Assembly (NCBI RefSeq): GCF_022869825.1
Contig: NZ_CP094971.1
Coordinates: 1,489,501 to 1,553,500, forward strand
DNA length: 64,000 bases
Reading direction: 5' to 3'
From: Clostridium sp. BJN0001
Lineage (GTDB): Bacteria > Bacillota > Clostridia > Clostridiales > Clostridiaceae
Below the pieces are notes generated by a model. The model was not told the DNA's origin and did not search any database. It saw only the letters and a list, made by a program, of their open reading frames with translations. The translations under genes and the position numbers were made by a program. Below, piece after piece: positions 1-7,670 of this stretch; position 1 is the first letter of the stretch, and the number at the start of each line of letters is the position of its first letter.

Positions 1-27
1 ATATTTCTTATTCCATTCAATTTTCAT
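1..27 (-). CDS. 5' end of an unidentified gene, cut by the window edge
   Basis: Nine codons are visible, reading leftward from an ATG at 27 and encoding MKIEWNKKY. A GAGGAG Shine-Dalgarno sequence lies a normal distance upstream, which is the main reason to believe the start. The short amphipathic, basic N-terminus would suit a membrane protein, for example a transporter of the AI-2E/YtvI type, but nine residues cannot decide this. The gene is in the same direction as the hypothetical gene at 130-789 and about 100 bases downstream of it. Confidence 0.5.
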
Positions 28-129
28 ATTCAATACTCCTCTTCTATATAATATCTTACTATATTTTACTACATTATTTAAAAGAATTATATCAAATATT
101 AATTAATTATAAGATTTTATCTATCTTTC

Positions 130-789
130 TTAAGCTTTTTTTCTATAAAGATAAATCGTGAGATTGTTTTCATTTTTTGAATCTTTAAGTTTTACGACCT
201 GTTTTTTACTACCATCAAAAAATTCTACTGCTTTATCAAAATACATAATTTTACCATTGTTAACACAGCACAATATTCTTTTATCATCATTACGAATTTT
301 ATTTATATTAATTTTACCTTTAGTATTATTTTTTAGGAGTTCTTCTATTTTAGTAATAAATTTTTCTATCATGCTTATTGTTTTTAAAAGTTCTTTATAC
401 TCAATAGATTTACATGGATACTGATTTTTAAACTCATAAAGCATATCATCAATTTTATTTCTGTCAAATATTCCTTTAAAAGATATGTCATATGATATTT
501 TATCAATAATACAGTTCATTCTATAAAAACGTATATTACTGAATGATATAAGAAGGAAAATTATAGCAGTTAAAATTAGTGGAATCGCTAAATAATATAT
601 TTTGTACAAAAGGAAACTAAGAATAACCATAGCAATAAATTTTTTTCTTGCTTCTTCATATCTTTCTATCCCATTTTTTATAATCACACTATATGAATTC
701 ATTCTATCCATTATTAATTTTTTATTCTTATTATTTATCTTTGCTTCTTCCAAATACTTTTTACAATATAATCCTCTTCCCTTTTTCAT
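130..789 (-). CDS. Hypothetical protein with two adjacent membrane helices
   Basis: I do not recognise this 219-residue protein. A charged, Lys-rich N-terminal region of about 50 residues is followed by two hydrophobic stretches (about residues 52-66 and 68-84) that would form a membrane hairpin. A soluble, Lys/Ile/Asn-rich C-terminal region of about 130 residues follows, helical in its first half. The start has a GAGG ribosome-binding site about 3 bases upstream of ATG and is divergent from the CarD-like gene. Base and codon use (AT-rich, AGA/AAA) match the neighbours. No catalytic motif is visible. It may be a lineage-specific membrane-anchored protein. Confidence 0.7.
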   Translation of the reverse strand: MKKGRGLYCKKYLEEAKINNKNKKLIMDRMNSYSVIIKNGIERYEEARKKFIAMVILSFLLYKIYYLAIPLILTAIIFLLISFSNIRFYRMNCIIDKISYDISFKGIFDRNKIDDMLYEFKNQYPCKSIEYKELLKTISMIEKFITKIEELLKNNTKGKININKIRNDDKRILCCVNNGKIMYFDKAVEFFDGSKKQVVKLKDSKNENNLTIYLYRKKA

Positions 790-1096
790 AACCTCATCCC
801 TTAATTAATTTAATTTACTTTATTTTACATTATGTATTTCTTATCTTCAATGAATAAATTTAGAGTATATTTCTTATATTCTATTAAAAATTCATAATAT
901 TAATTTTGAAATAGTAAAATACTTCATCATTTGTTAGAAAATTATTGTAAAAAATGTTTATTACCGTCGTTTAAAATTTTCTTTAACTATTTGTCCTATA
1001 CTTATTGACTGTTATATCTATATATGCTATTATAAAGTTTTATATTTTTTGAGTTTTGTGGTATAATATAAATATATAATAAAGGAGGTGATATAA
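790..1096. other. Divergent intergenic region of 307 bp
   Basis: This gap separates the hypothetical membrane protein (minus) from the CarD-like gene (plus). It is very AT-rich. The right end holds the CarD promoters described separately. The left half must hold the promoter of the minus-strand gene, but no convincing -35/-10 pair could be picked out. No open frame with a ribosome-binding site was seen. Confidence 0.5.
1005..1067 (+). promoter_or_regulatory. Tandem promoters of the CarD-like gene
   Basis: The first promoter has TTGACT at 1005-1010, a 17-base spacer, and TATTAT at 1028-1033. A second -10 hexamer, perfect TATAAT at 1062-1067, lies 30 bases before the start codon, with only a weak -35 (TTTATA) 17 bases upstream of it. 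Both are sigma-A type. Two promoters feeding one short gene suggest steady or dual-phase expression, but this is inference. Confidence 0.55.
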
Positions 1097-1576
1097 TTGT
1101 TTTCTATCGGTGACAAAGTAGTTTACCCTATGCAGGGGATAGGTATTATCGAAAAAATAGAAAATAAAACAATATCAGATGAGGAGAAAGAATACTTAAA
1201 AATCAAAATTCTATCTAACGACATGGAAATAATGATTCCAACAGATAGAATAGAGACTTCTAATCTAAGAAAAATTAGTGATAATTCAGAATTAACAAAT
1301 GTTATAAATGTTTTAAGTGATGATGATAGTTCATCTGAATATAACGATTTATCATTTAAGGAAAGATACCAATTGAATTTTAATAAAATAAAAACTGGTA
1401 CTCTTGAAAATAGTGCTGAAGTAGTGCATGATTTGATGCTAATAAAAAAGAATAAGAATTTAAATTCTTCTGAAAAACAACTTTTAAAAACGGCACGAAG
1501 ATTTCTCGTTGATGAAGTTTCTGTTATGAAAAATATTTCAACCACTGAAACGACCGAGCTATTAGGCTTAAATTAA
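1097..1576 (+). CDS. CarD/CdnL-family transcription regulator
   Basis: The 159-residue protein begins with a CarD_TRCF module (about residues 1-60): MFSIGDKVVYPMQGIGII, followed by a beta-rich stretch with PTDRIE, the typical RNA-polymerase beta-lobe binding fold. The C-terminal 100 residues are helical, as in CarD/CdnL proteins, which stabilise open promoter complexes at the -10 region. Family length is about 150-165, so the gene is complete. The start is TTG at 1097, supported by an almost perfect anti-16S match (AAAGGAGGTGAT) just upstream. The first in-frame ATG lies inside the conserved module. It is monocistronic and ends at a strong terminator. Which promoters it affects cannot be told. 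Confidence 0.85.
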   Translation: MFSIGDKVVYPMQGIGIIEKIENKTISDEEKEYLKIKILSNDMEIMIPTDRIETSNLRKISDNSELTNVINVLSDDDSSSEYNDLSFKERYQLNFNKIKTGTLENSAEVVHDLMLIKKNKNLNSSEKQLLKTARRFLVDEVSVMKNISTTETTELLGLN

Positions 1577-1585
1577 TTATTTCAA

Positions 1586-1620
1586 TATAAAAGAAGGGCT
1601 ATTAAAGCCCTTCTTTTATA
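1586..1620. terminator. Bidirectional terminator between carD-like gene and hom
   Basis: A perfect 15-bp inverted repeat (1586-1600 with 1606-1620) has a 5-base loop. The GC-rich core AAGGGCT/AGCCCTT is flanked by A and T tracts on both sides, so it can stop transcription from both converging genes. Confidence 0.9.
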
Positions 1621-1633
1621 TTACTAATAAATA

Positions 1634-2926
1634 TTATTTAAAATCTTCTATTCTTATCATATTCTCAATCTCAACTACATTTTTAAGATCTCCAATTTGT
1701 TTCATAGCTTTTTTAAATTCGCCTTCTGTTGTCATATGTGTAACTATTACTATAGTAACGTTTCCGTCTTCATTTTCTTCACCTTTTTGAATGACTGATC
1801 TTATACTTACATTATTCTTTCCAAGCACTGAAGTAATATCAGACAATACTCCTGGTTCATCTTTTACAGAAACTCTAAGATAAAACTTACTCTTTACATC
1901 CTTCATAGGAAGAATTTCTCTATCCCAAAGATTATTATTAACTTCTGAAACTTCATTTTGAATACCACTTCTTATTATAGAGACTATATCAGAAACAACA
2001 GCACTTCCTGTTGGAAGATCCCCTGCTCCTCTTCCATAAAACATAACATCTCCAACTGCATTACCATTAATAAAAACAGCGTTGAATGAATCATAAATGT
2101 TTGATAAAGGATGCTTTTTCGGTACCATTGTAGGATGAACTCTAAGCTCTATTTTACCATCTGTTTCTTTAGCAATAGCAAGAAGCTTAATACCCATCTT
2201 AAATTCTTTTGCATACTGCATATCAACAGATTCAATCTTTGTAATACCTTCTCTATATACTTTTTCAAGATCAATCTTTGTTCCAAATGCAAGAGATGCT
2301 AAAATAGCAAGCTTATACTGTGCATCATATCCTTCAACATCTGATGTAGGATCTGCTTCTGCATAGCCTTTATCTTGAGCTTCTTTTAATGCATTTTCAA
2401 ATGAAGAACCTTCAAGTTCCATTTTACTTAAAATATAGTTTGTTGTTCCATTTACTATACCATAAAGCTTTTCTATTTTATTTGCAGTAAGACTTTCATC
2501 TATACCTTTAATTATAGGAATTCCACCTGCTACACTAGCCTCATACTTTAGCATAACTCCCATATTGTTAGACATCTTAAATAGTTCATCACCATCAGTT
2601 GCAAGAAGCATCTTATTTGCTGTTACAACATGTTTCTTATTTTTCATGGCTTTTAATATATATTCTTTAGCAGGATTCATCCCACCCATAACTTCAATAA
2701 CTATCTTTATAGAATCATCATTTAATATATCATTATAATCAGTCGTAATTAAATTGTCAGGAACATCTACCCCTCTTTTTTTATTTTTATTCCTTACAAG
2801 TATTTTAGATACTTCTACTTCATATCCTGCTCTTTTTCTTATTTCTTCTTTATTTGAATTTAATATCATCCAAACACCTCGGCCTACAGTACCTAGACCT
2901 AAAAGTGCAATTTTAATCTTCTTCAT
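1634..2926 (-). CDS. hom: Homoserine dehydrogenase
   Basis: This enzyme reduces aspartate semialdehyde to homoserine with NAD(P)H, the branch point to threonine and methionine. The 430-residue protein has a Rossmann nucleotide loop LLGLGTVGRG (about residues 9-18), the ANKMLLA segment with a conserved lysine (about 104), the catalytic-region signature YGIVNGTTNY and DVEGYDAQYKLAIL, and a C-terminal ACT domain (about 350-425). The ACT domain suggests allosteric feedback, commonly by threonine. Length equals the usual monofunctional bacterial enzyme. The start has AAGGGGG upstream. No thrC or thrB is adjacent. A TATAAT hexamer lies about 45 bases upstream, but no good -35 was found. Confidence 0.95.
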   Translation of the reverse strand: MKKIKIALLGLGTVGRGVWMILNSNKEEIRKRAGYEVEVSKILVRNKNKKRGVDVPDNLITTDYNDILNDDSIKIVIEVMGGMNPAKEYILKAMKNKKHVVTANKMLLATDGDELFKMSNNMGVMLKYEASVAGGIPIIKGIDESLTANKIEKLYGIVNGTTNYILSKMELEGSSFENALKEAQDKGYAEADPTSDVEGYDAQYKLAILASLAFGTKIDLEKVYREGITKIESVDMQYAKEFKMGIKLLAIAKETDGKIELRVHPTMVPKKHPLSNIYDSFNAVFINGNAVGDVMFYGRGAGDLPTGSAVVSDIVSIIRSGIQNEVSEVNNNLWDREILPMKDVKSKFYLRVSVKDEPGVLSDITSVLGKNNVSIRSVIQKGEENEDGNVTIVIVTHMTTEGEFKKAMKQIGDLKNVVEIENMIRIEDFK

Positions 2927-3050
2927 ATACCTGCCCCCTTAAAAATTGTAAAATGAATATGTTATTTTTATTATAATGCTATTTAAGCCTTTTTTCTAGT
3001 TATTTTTAGCAATCTATTGAAAATCTAGCTGAATAAATGATAATTCAGAT

Positions 3051-3097
3051 AAAAAAAGAATAAGATTAATGCAATTTTGCATCAATCTTATTCTTTT
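3051..3097 (-). terminator. Terminator after aspS
   Basis: A 20-bp stem (3055-3074 with 3078-3097) has one mismatch and a tiny loop. On the minus strand it is followed by a run of seven T. It lies 12 bases past the aspS stop. Confidence 0.85.
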
Positions 3098-3108
3098 CGT
3101 ACTTATTT

Positions 3109-4905
3109 CTATTTATCAGAATCTTCTTCGATTTTAGTACTTGATAACTTTAATTCATCAAGCTGTTTCTTATCTACAACATTTGGTGCTTCAGTTAAAT
3201 AACAGAAAGCATTTTGATTCTTAGGGAATGCAATAACATCCTTAATATTTTCTGTTCTTGCTAAGAACATAATCATTCTATCAAGTCCAAATGCAAGACC
3301 ACCGTGTGGTGGTGCTCCATATTTTAATGCTTGAAGCAAGAATCCAAAATTGTTCCATGCAGCTTCTTTACTAAATCCAAGTGCTTTAAGCATTCTTTCC
3401 TGAATAGCTGTATCATGTATTCTTATAGATCCTCCACCAAGTTCTTCACCATTTAATACTAAATCGTATGCTTTTGAACGTACTTTTCCTTGATCTGATT
3501 CAACAAATTCAAGATCTTCATCCATAGGTGCTGTAAATGGATGATGGCATGCCATGTATCTGCCTTCTTCATCGCTCCATTCGAATAATGGGAATTCAGT
3601 TACCCATGTAAAGTTATATTCATTTTTATCTTTAACAAGATCAAATTGTTTTGAAAGTTCAATTCTTAAAGCACCAAGGCTCTGGAATACTACAGGATTC
3701 TTATCTGCAACTATTAAAATTGCATCTCCTGTTTCAGCATCCATTGTCTTAACAATCTTTTCTGTAACTTCATCAGTTAAGAATTTTGCAATTGAAGATT
3801 TAATTCCATTTTCTTTAAGCTGAATCCATGCAAGACCTTTAGCTTTATATGTCTTAACGAATTCTCCAAGTTTATCAAGAGGCTTTCTTCCAAGAAAAGC
3901 TCCACCTTTTAAACATAATGCTCTTACTGATCCACCATTTTCAATTGCTGATTTAAATACATTAAAGTCCATGTCTTTAACATCATCTGAAATATCAGTT
4001 ATAAGCATTTTAAATCTTACATCTGGCTTATCTGATCCGTATTTTTCCATTGCTTCTTTAAATGTCATTCTCTTTATAGGAAGTTTAACATCTACGTTAG
4101 CAATTTCTTTAAATATGTATGCAATAAGACCTTCAGCCATTTCCATTACATCGTCTTCTTCAACGAAGCTCATTTCCATATCGACTTGTGTAAATTCAGG
4201 CTGTCTGTTTGCTCTTAAATCCTCGTCTCTAAAGCACTTAGCTATCTGAAAATATTTATCAAATCCAGATATCATAAGAAGCTGTTTTAAAAGCTGTGGT
4301 GACTGTGGAAGTGCATAAAACTTTCCAGGGAAATTTCTTGATGGAACAAGATAATCTCTTGCACCTTCAGGAGTACTCTTTGTTAAAATTGGTGTTTCAA
4401 CATCTAAAAATTCCTTATTATATAAGTATTCACGAATAGCTTTAGTTGTCTTACTTCTTATCATAAAAATCTTTTGCATATCAGGTCTTCTAAGATCAAG
4501 GTATCTATACTTAAGTCTTATATTTTCAGCTGCATCAAGATTTTCTTTTATATAAATAGGCGGAGTTAAAGATTCTGAAAGTATTTTTATACTTTCGCAC
4601 TGAAGCTCTACATATCCTGTCTTCATCTCTTCATTTATATCTTGTCTTTTTACAACCTTTCCTGTAACTGCAATACAGTATTCAGGTTTAACTGTCTTAG
4701 CTTTTTCAAAAGCTTCTTTATTTATTTTTTCTCCAAAAACGACCTGCATAATTCCAGTTCTGTCTCTTAGATCAATAAATTCAAGACCTCCAAGTTTTCT
4801 ATTTTTCTGAACCCATCCCATTAACGTAACTGTTTTATCAATTTCGTTTTTAGATGGTTCTGCGCACATCATAGTACGTTTTAATCCATTTAAGGCTTCA
4901 CCCAT
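3109..4905 (-). CDS. aspS: Aspartyl-tRNA synthetase, bacterial type
   Basis: It charges tRNA-Asp with aspartate. The 598-residue protein has an N-terminal OB anticodon-binding domain (about 15-120, with GWVQKNRKLGGLEFIDLRDR) and the class II core with motif 2 FRDEDLRANRQPEFTQVDME. A bacterial GAD insertion (about 290-420) and motif 3 GLDRMIMFLARTENIKDVIAF follow. ATG at 4905 is preferred over an in-frame ATG ten codons upstream, because GGAGG sits correctly before it. The 210-bp leader has no T-box consensus. In Clostridium and Bacillus hisS usually precedes aspS; here hemZ precedes it directly. Confidence 0.97.
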   Translation of the reverse strand: MGEALNGLKRTMMCAEPSKNEIDKTVTLMGWVQKNRKLGGLEFIDLRDRTGIMQVVFGEKINKEAFEKAKTVKPEYCIAVTGKVVKRQDINEEMKTGYVELQCESIKILSESLTPPIYIKENLDAAENIRLKYRYLDLRRPDMQKIFMIRSKTTKAIREYLYNKEFLDVETPILTKSTPEGARDYLVPSRNFPGKFYALPQSPQLLKQLLMISGFDKYFQIAKCFRDEDLRANRQPEFTQVDMEMSFVEEDDVMEMAEGLIAYIFKEIANVDVKLPIKRMTFKEAMEKYGSDKPDVRFKMLITDISDDVKDMDFNVFKSAIENGGSVRALCLKGGAFLGRKPLDKLGEFVKTYKAKGLAWIQLKENGIKSSIAKFLTDEVTEKIVKTMDAETGDAILIVADKNPVVFQSLGALRIELSKQFDLVKDKNEYNFTWVTEFPLFEWSDEEGRYMACHHPFTAPMDEDLEFVESDQGKVRSKAYDLVLNGEELGGGSIRIHDTAIQERMLKALGFSKEAAWNNFGFLLQALKYGAPPHGGLAFGLDRMIMFLARTENIKDVIAFPKNQNAFCYLTEAPNVVDKKQLDELKLSSTKIEEDSDK

Positions 4906-5145
4906 TTTTATTATTCCTCCTTTAATATTTAACATTTCTCTCTTTTTTTATACATCTTTACTTTAAGATGCTTTTTAGCTAAATATTATTTTAAAATATT
5001 TTTTGTTATTATTATTACATACAATTTTAAACTAAAATGTCTTTTTATATACAATTTTACAATAACAATTCTAAATTTGTTTATCGTTAATTGCCCATAA
5101 GTATTATAATACTCTTTGCAATATAAATAAACAATGATTTAATCT

Positions 5146-6576
5146 TTATTTATATATAGTATCTAATAAACTAATTTTACCATCAATAAGTGAATCAACT
5201 CTATTTACATATTCAGTTACATTTTTTAAATTAGGATATCTATCTATCTTATTTCCAGAAAAATTAACAATTTTAGAAACCGCTCCTGCTCCTAGAGCAA
5301 TTGTTGTCTCTCTTTCCTCAATCATCTGAATATTATAGTGACATTCTTTTCCATCTTTACAATAACCGACATTTTCAAGATTTCCCACCATGTTTTTCTG
5401 TCTATACATATAGTAAGGAGAAAGCTTAAGCTCAGATACTAAATTTCTCGAAATCTGATACATTTTAAGTATTTCTTTATGTTCTGTCATCTTTATTCCC
5501 TTATTAAGTACAAACTCTTCATGCATTCTCGAGCCTCTTTTTAAAGAAAGTCCATGTACTGTAATACTATCAGGTTTAAGTTTTAAAAGTTCATTTTTAG
5601 TTACAGTCATTTCAGATTGAGTTTCATTAGGAAGTCCTATAATTATATCCATATTGATATCATCAAATCCAAGCTTTCTTGCAAGATTAAATTTTTCAAT
5701 AATATCACTTTTTGAATGAGTTCTTCCAATTAAGTGAAGAGTCTTATCATTCATAGTTTGAGGATTTATACTGATTCTCTTAACCATGCATTCTTTCATT
5801 GTCTTAAGCTTATTTTCTGTAATTGTATCAGGTCTTCCACATTCAACTGTAAACTCAGTTTCATTCGAATCTTTTATAAACGCATTATAGATTTCATCCA
5901 TAACCATCATAAACTCTCCATCACTCACAGCTGTTGGAGTACCTCCTCCAAAATAGACACACTCTATTTTTAAATTTTTTTCTTTTATGTAACTTCCTAA
6001 AGCTCTTATTTCTTTTCTAAGGGCTTCAAGATATGGTACGACCATCTTGCCATTTGTTTTAAGAGAATTTGATACAAAAGAGCAGTACAAACATCTAGTT
6101 GGACAAAAAGGCATGCCTATATATACAGAAACAGTATTTTGATCTCTGTTAACAAACTTTTCTTCATTTTTTGCAACTTTAATACAAAGTTCTGCTTTTT
6201 CTTTAGATGCAAGATATTTATTCTTAAAAATATCTATTATCTCTTCTTCTGATTTTTCTTCTTTTAGATAATTAAGTGCTATCTTAGATGGTCTTATACC
6301 TATAAGTATTCCCCATGGATGCTCATCGCCTGTAATTTCTTTTAGACATCTAAAAAGAAACCTTCTTATAGAGTCTTTAACATCATAGGCATCTAGTTCA
6401 GATTTTTTGTTTAATTTCATACTATTAAATGTAATATTATTTCCATCTATGATAAGTCTATATGAAGATTCATCATATGACGTAAATTTTATTTCAGTCA
6501 TTGGGAAATAAACATTAAAAAGCTGAAATACCTGATAATTATAATTTGTGTCATTTAAATAAATATTTATTTTCAT
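5146..6576 (-). CDS. hemZ: HemZ-type coproporphyrinogen III dehydrogenase (radical SAM)
   Basis: This radical-SAM enzyme belongs to the HemN/HemZ family. The 476-residue protein has an N-terminal extension of about 150 residues and then the iron-sulfur motif C158-x3-C162-x2-C165 (FCPTRCLYC). The SAM-binding GGGTP motif and the HemN-like barrel with SINPQTMN and TVHGLSLKRGS follow. Family members act in anaerobic heme synthesis, or have unproven roles in Clostridia that make little heme. ATG at 6576 is chosen because AAAGGA precedes it; an upstream in-frame TTG lacks a site. The neighbours dtd, MBL and aspS are the usual clostridial context. No other heme gene is nearby. Confidence 0.85.
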   Translation of the reverse strand: MKINIYLNDTNYNYQVFQLFNVYFPMTEIKFTSYDESSYRLIIDGNNITFNSMKLNKKSELDAYDVKDSIRRFLFRCLKEITGDEHPWGILIGIRPSKIALNYLKEEKSEEEIIDIFKNKYLASKEKAELCIKVAKNEEKFVNRDQNTVSVYIGMPFCPTRCLYCSFVSNSLKTNGKMVVPYLEALRKEIRALGSYIKEKNLKIECVYFGGGTPTAVSDGEFMMVMDEIYNAFIKDSNETEFTVECGRPDTITENKLKTMKECMVKRISINPQTMNDKTLHLIGRTHSKSDIIEKFNLARKLGFDDINMDIIIGLPNETQSEMTVTKNELLKLKPDSITVHGLSLKRGSRMHEEFVLNKGIKMTEHKEILKMYQISRNLVSELKLSPYYMYRQKNMVGNLENVGYCKDGKECHYNIQMIEERETTIALGAGAVSKIVNFSGNKIDRYPNLKNVTEYVNRVDSLIDGKISLLDTIYK

Positions 6577-6589
6577 AATTCTGTCCTTT

Positions 6590-7192
6590 TTAATCAATAT
6601 ACGGATTCATCGCTTTCTCATATCCAAGATTTGTTTTTGGTCCATGCCCTGGATAAACATCAATATCATCTGAAAGTTTAAAGAGCTTATTTTTTATGCT
6701 TTTAACAATCTCCTCATAGCTACCGCCTTCAAAATCTGTTCTTCCTACAGAACCTTGGAAAAGAGTATCTCCAGTAAATAACATATTATCTATCAAAAAC
6801 GATACCGAACCTTTTGTATGCCCAGGAGTTTCTATTACTTTTATCTTTTTACCTGCAAAATTAATTTCATCATTTTCTTTTAAATATTTATCTGCTTTTC
6901 TTAATTTTCCAAATATTTCTGTATTTTTCATCATATATTCTTCATCTTTTTTACTAAGATAAAATGGAATATTGTAAAGTGATGAAAGTTCTTCTACGGC
7001 ATCTACATGATCAGCATGACCATGTGTTAAAAGGATAAGCTTTGGAACGCCGCCTATGCTTTTAATCGCTCTTATTATCTTTTTACTATTTCCACCTGGA
7101 TCTATTATGCAAATTTCATTTTTGTCTTCATCTAATAACAGATAGCAGTTTTCTTCATAAAGTCCTGCCAGTATTGAATTTACTATTATCAT
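6590..7192 (-). CDS. MBL-fold metallo-hydrolase, glyoxalase II/YqgX-like
   Basis: The 200-residue protein shows the metallo-beta-lactamase zinc ligands in order: THGHADHVD (H57, H59, D61, H62), H126 in TPGHTKGS, D143 in TGDTLF, and H184 in YPGHGP. This matches single-domain hydroxyacylglutathione-hydrolase-like enzymes such as YqgX. The C-terminal substrate domain of classical GloB is absent, so glutathione thioesters may not be the substrate. It sits 13 bases before hemZ and 11 bases after dtd, a conserved clostridial placement whose meaning is unknown. Confidence 0.85.
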   Translation of the reverse strand: MIIVNSILAGLYEENCYLLLDEDKNEICIIDPGGNSKKIIRAIKSIGGVPKLILLTHGHADHVDAVEELSSLYNIPFYLSKKDEEYMMKNTEIFGKLRKADKYLKENDEINFAGKKIKVIETPGHTKGSVSFLIDNMLFTGDTLFQGSVGRTDFEGGSYEEIVKSIKNKLFKLSDDIDVYPGHGPKTNLGYEKAMNPYID

Positions 7193-7203
7193 CTACTTCA
7201 CTC

Positions 7204-7653
7204 CTAAAATGTTTTTTTGCTGTCTAAAAGTATTGTTACAGGGCCATCATTTACGATATTTACTTCCATATCCGCTCCAAAAATACCTGCTTCAATCTTA
7301 AGACCTGATTCTTTTAATAAAGAAATAAATTTATTATATAAATTTATCGCTTCATCACCATTCATAGCTGCCATAAAATTCGGTCTGCGACCTTTTCTAC
7401 AGTCTCCATACAATGTAAACTGAGAAATACATAAAATTTCCCCATTCGTATCTAAAATAGAATTATTCATCTTTCCTTTTTCATCATGAAAAATTCTTAG
7501 ATTAATTATTTTATCTTTTATATATTTAAGATCATCTATTGTATCATCATCTGTGATTCCTATAAGCACATTAAATCCTCTATCAACTGAGCCTACAATT
7601 TTTCCAGAGACTTTAACAGATGATGATTTTACTCTTTGAATTACCGCTCTCAT
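7204..7653 (-). CDS. dtd: D-aminoacyl-tRNA deacylase
   Basis: It hydrolyses D-aminoacyl-tRNA, and glycine mischarged on tRNA-Ala, to recycle the tRNA. The 149-residue protein has the N-terminal MRAVIQRV signature, the SQFTLYGDCRKGRRP motif and the Gly-cisPro motif in NDGPVTI, which gives chiral selectivity. Length is the family norm. ATG at 7653 is used; AAAGGTG precedes it, and an upstream GTG start would overlap that site. The gene follows rel by 17 bases in one operon. Confidence 0.95.
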   Translation of the reverse strand: MRAVIQRVKSSSVKVSGKIVGSVDRGFNVLIGITDDDTIDDLKYIKDKIINLRIFHDEKGKMNNSILDTNGEILCISQFTLYGDCRKGRRPNFMAAMNGDEAINLYNKFISLLKESGLKIEAGIFGADMEVNIVNDGPVTILLDSKKTF

Positions 7654-7670
7654 TTTTATCACCTTTTTAT

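Noticed and set aside
4906..5145. T-box leader before aspS (and before ilvE and hom)
   Set aside because: No GGGTGGNACCGCG-like antiterminator core was found in any of these leaders.
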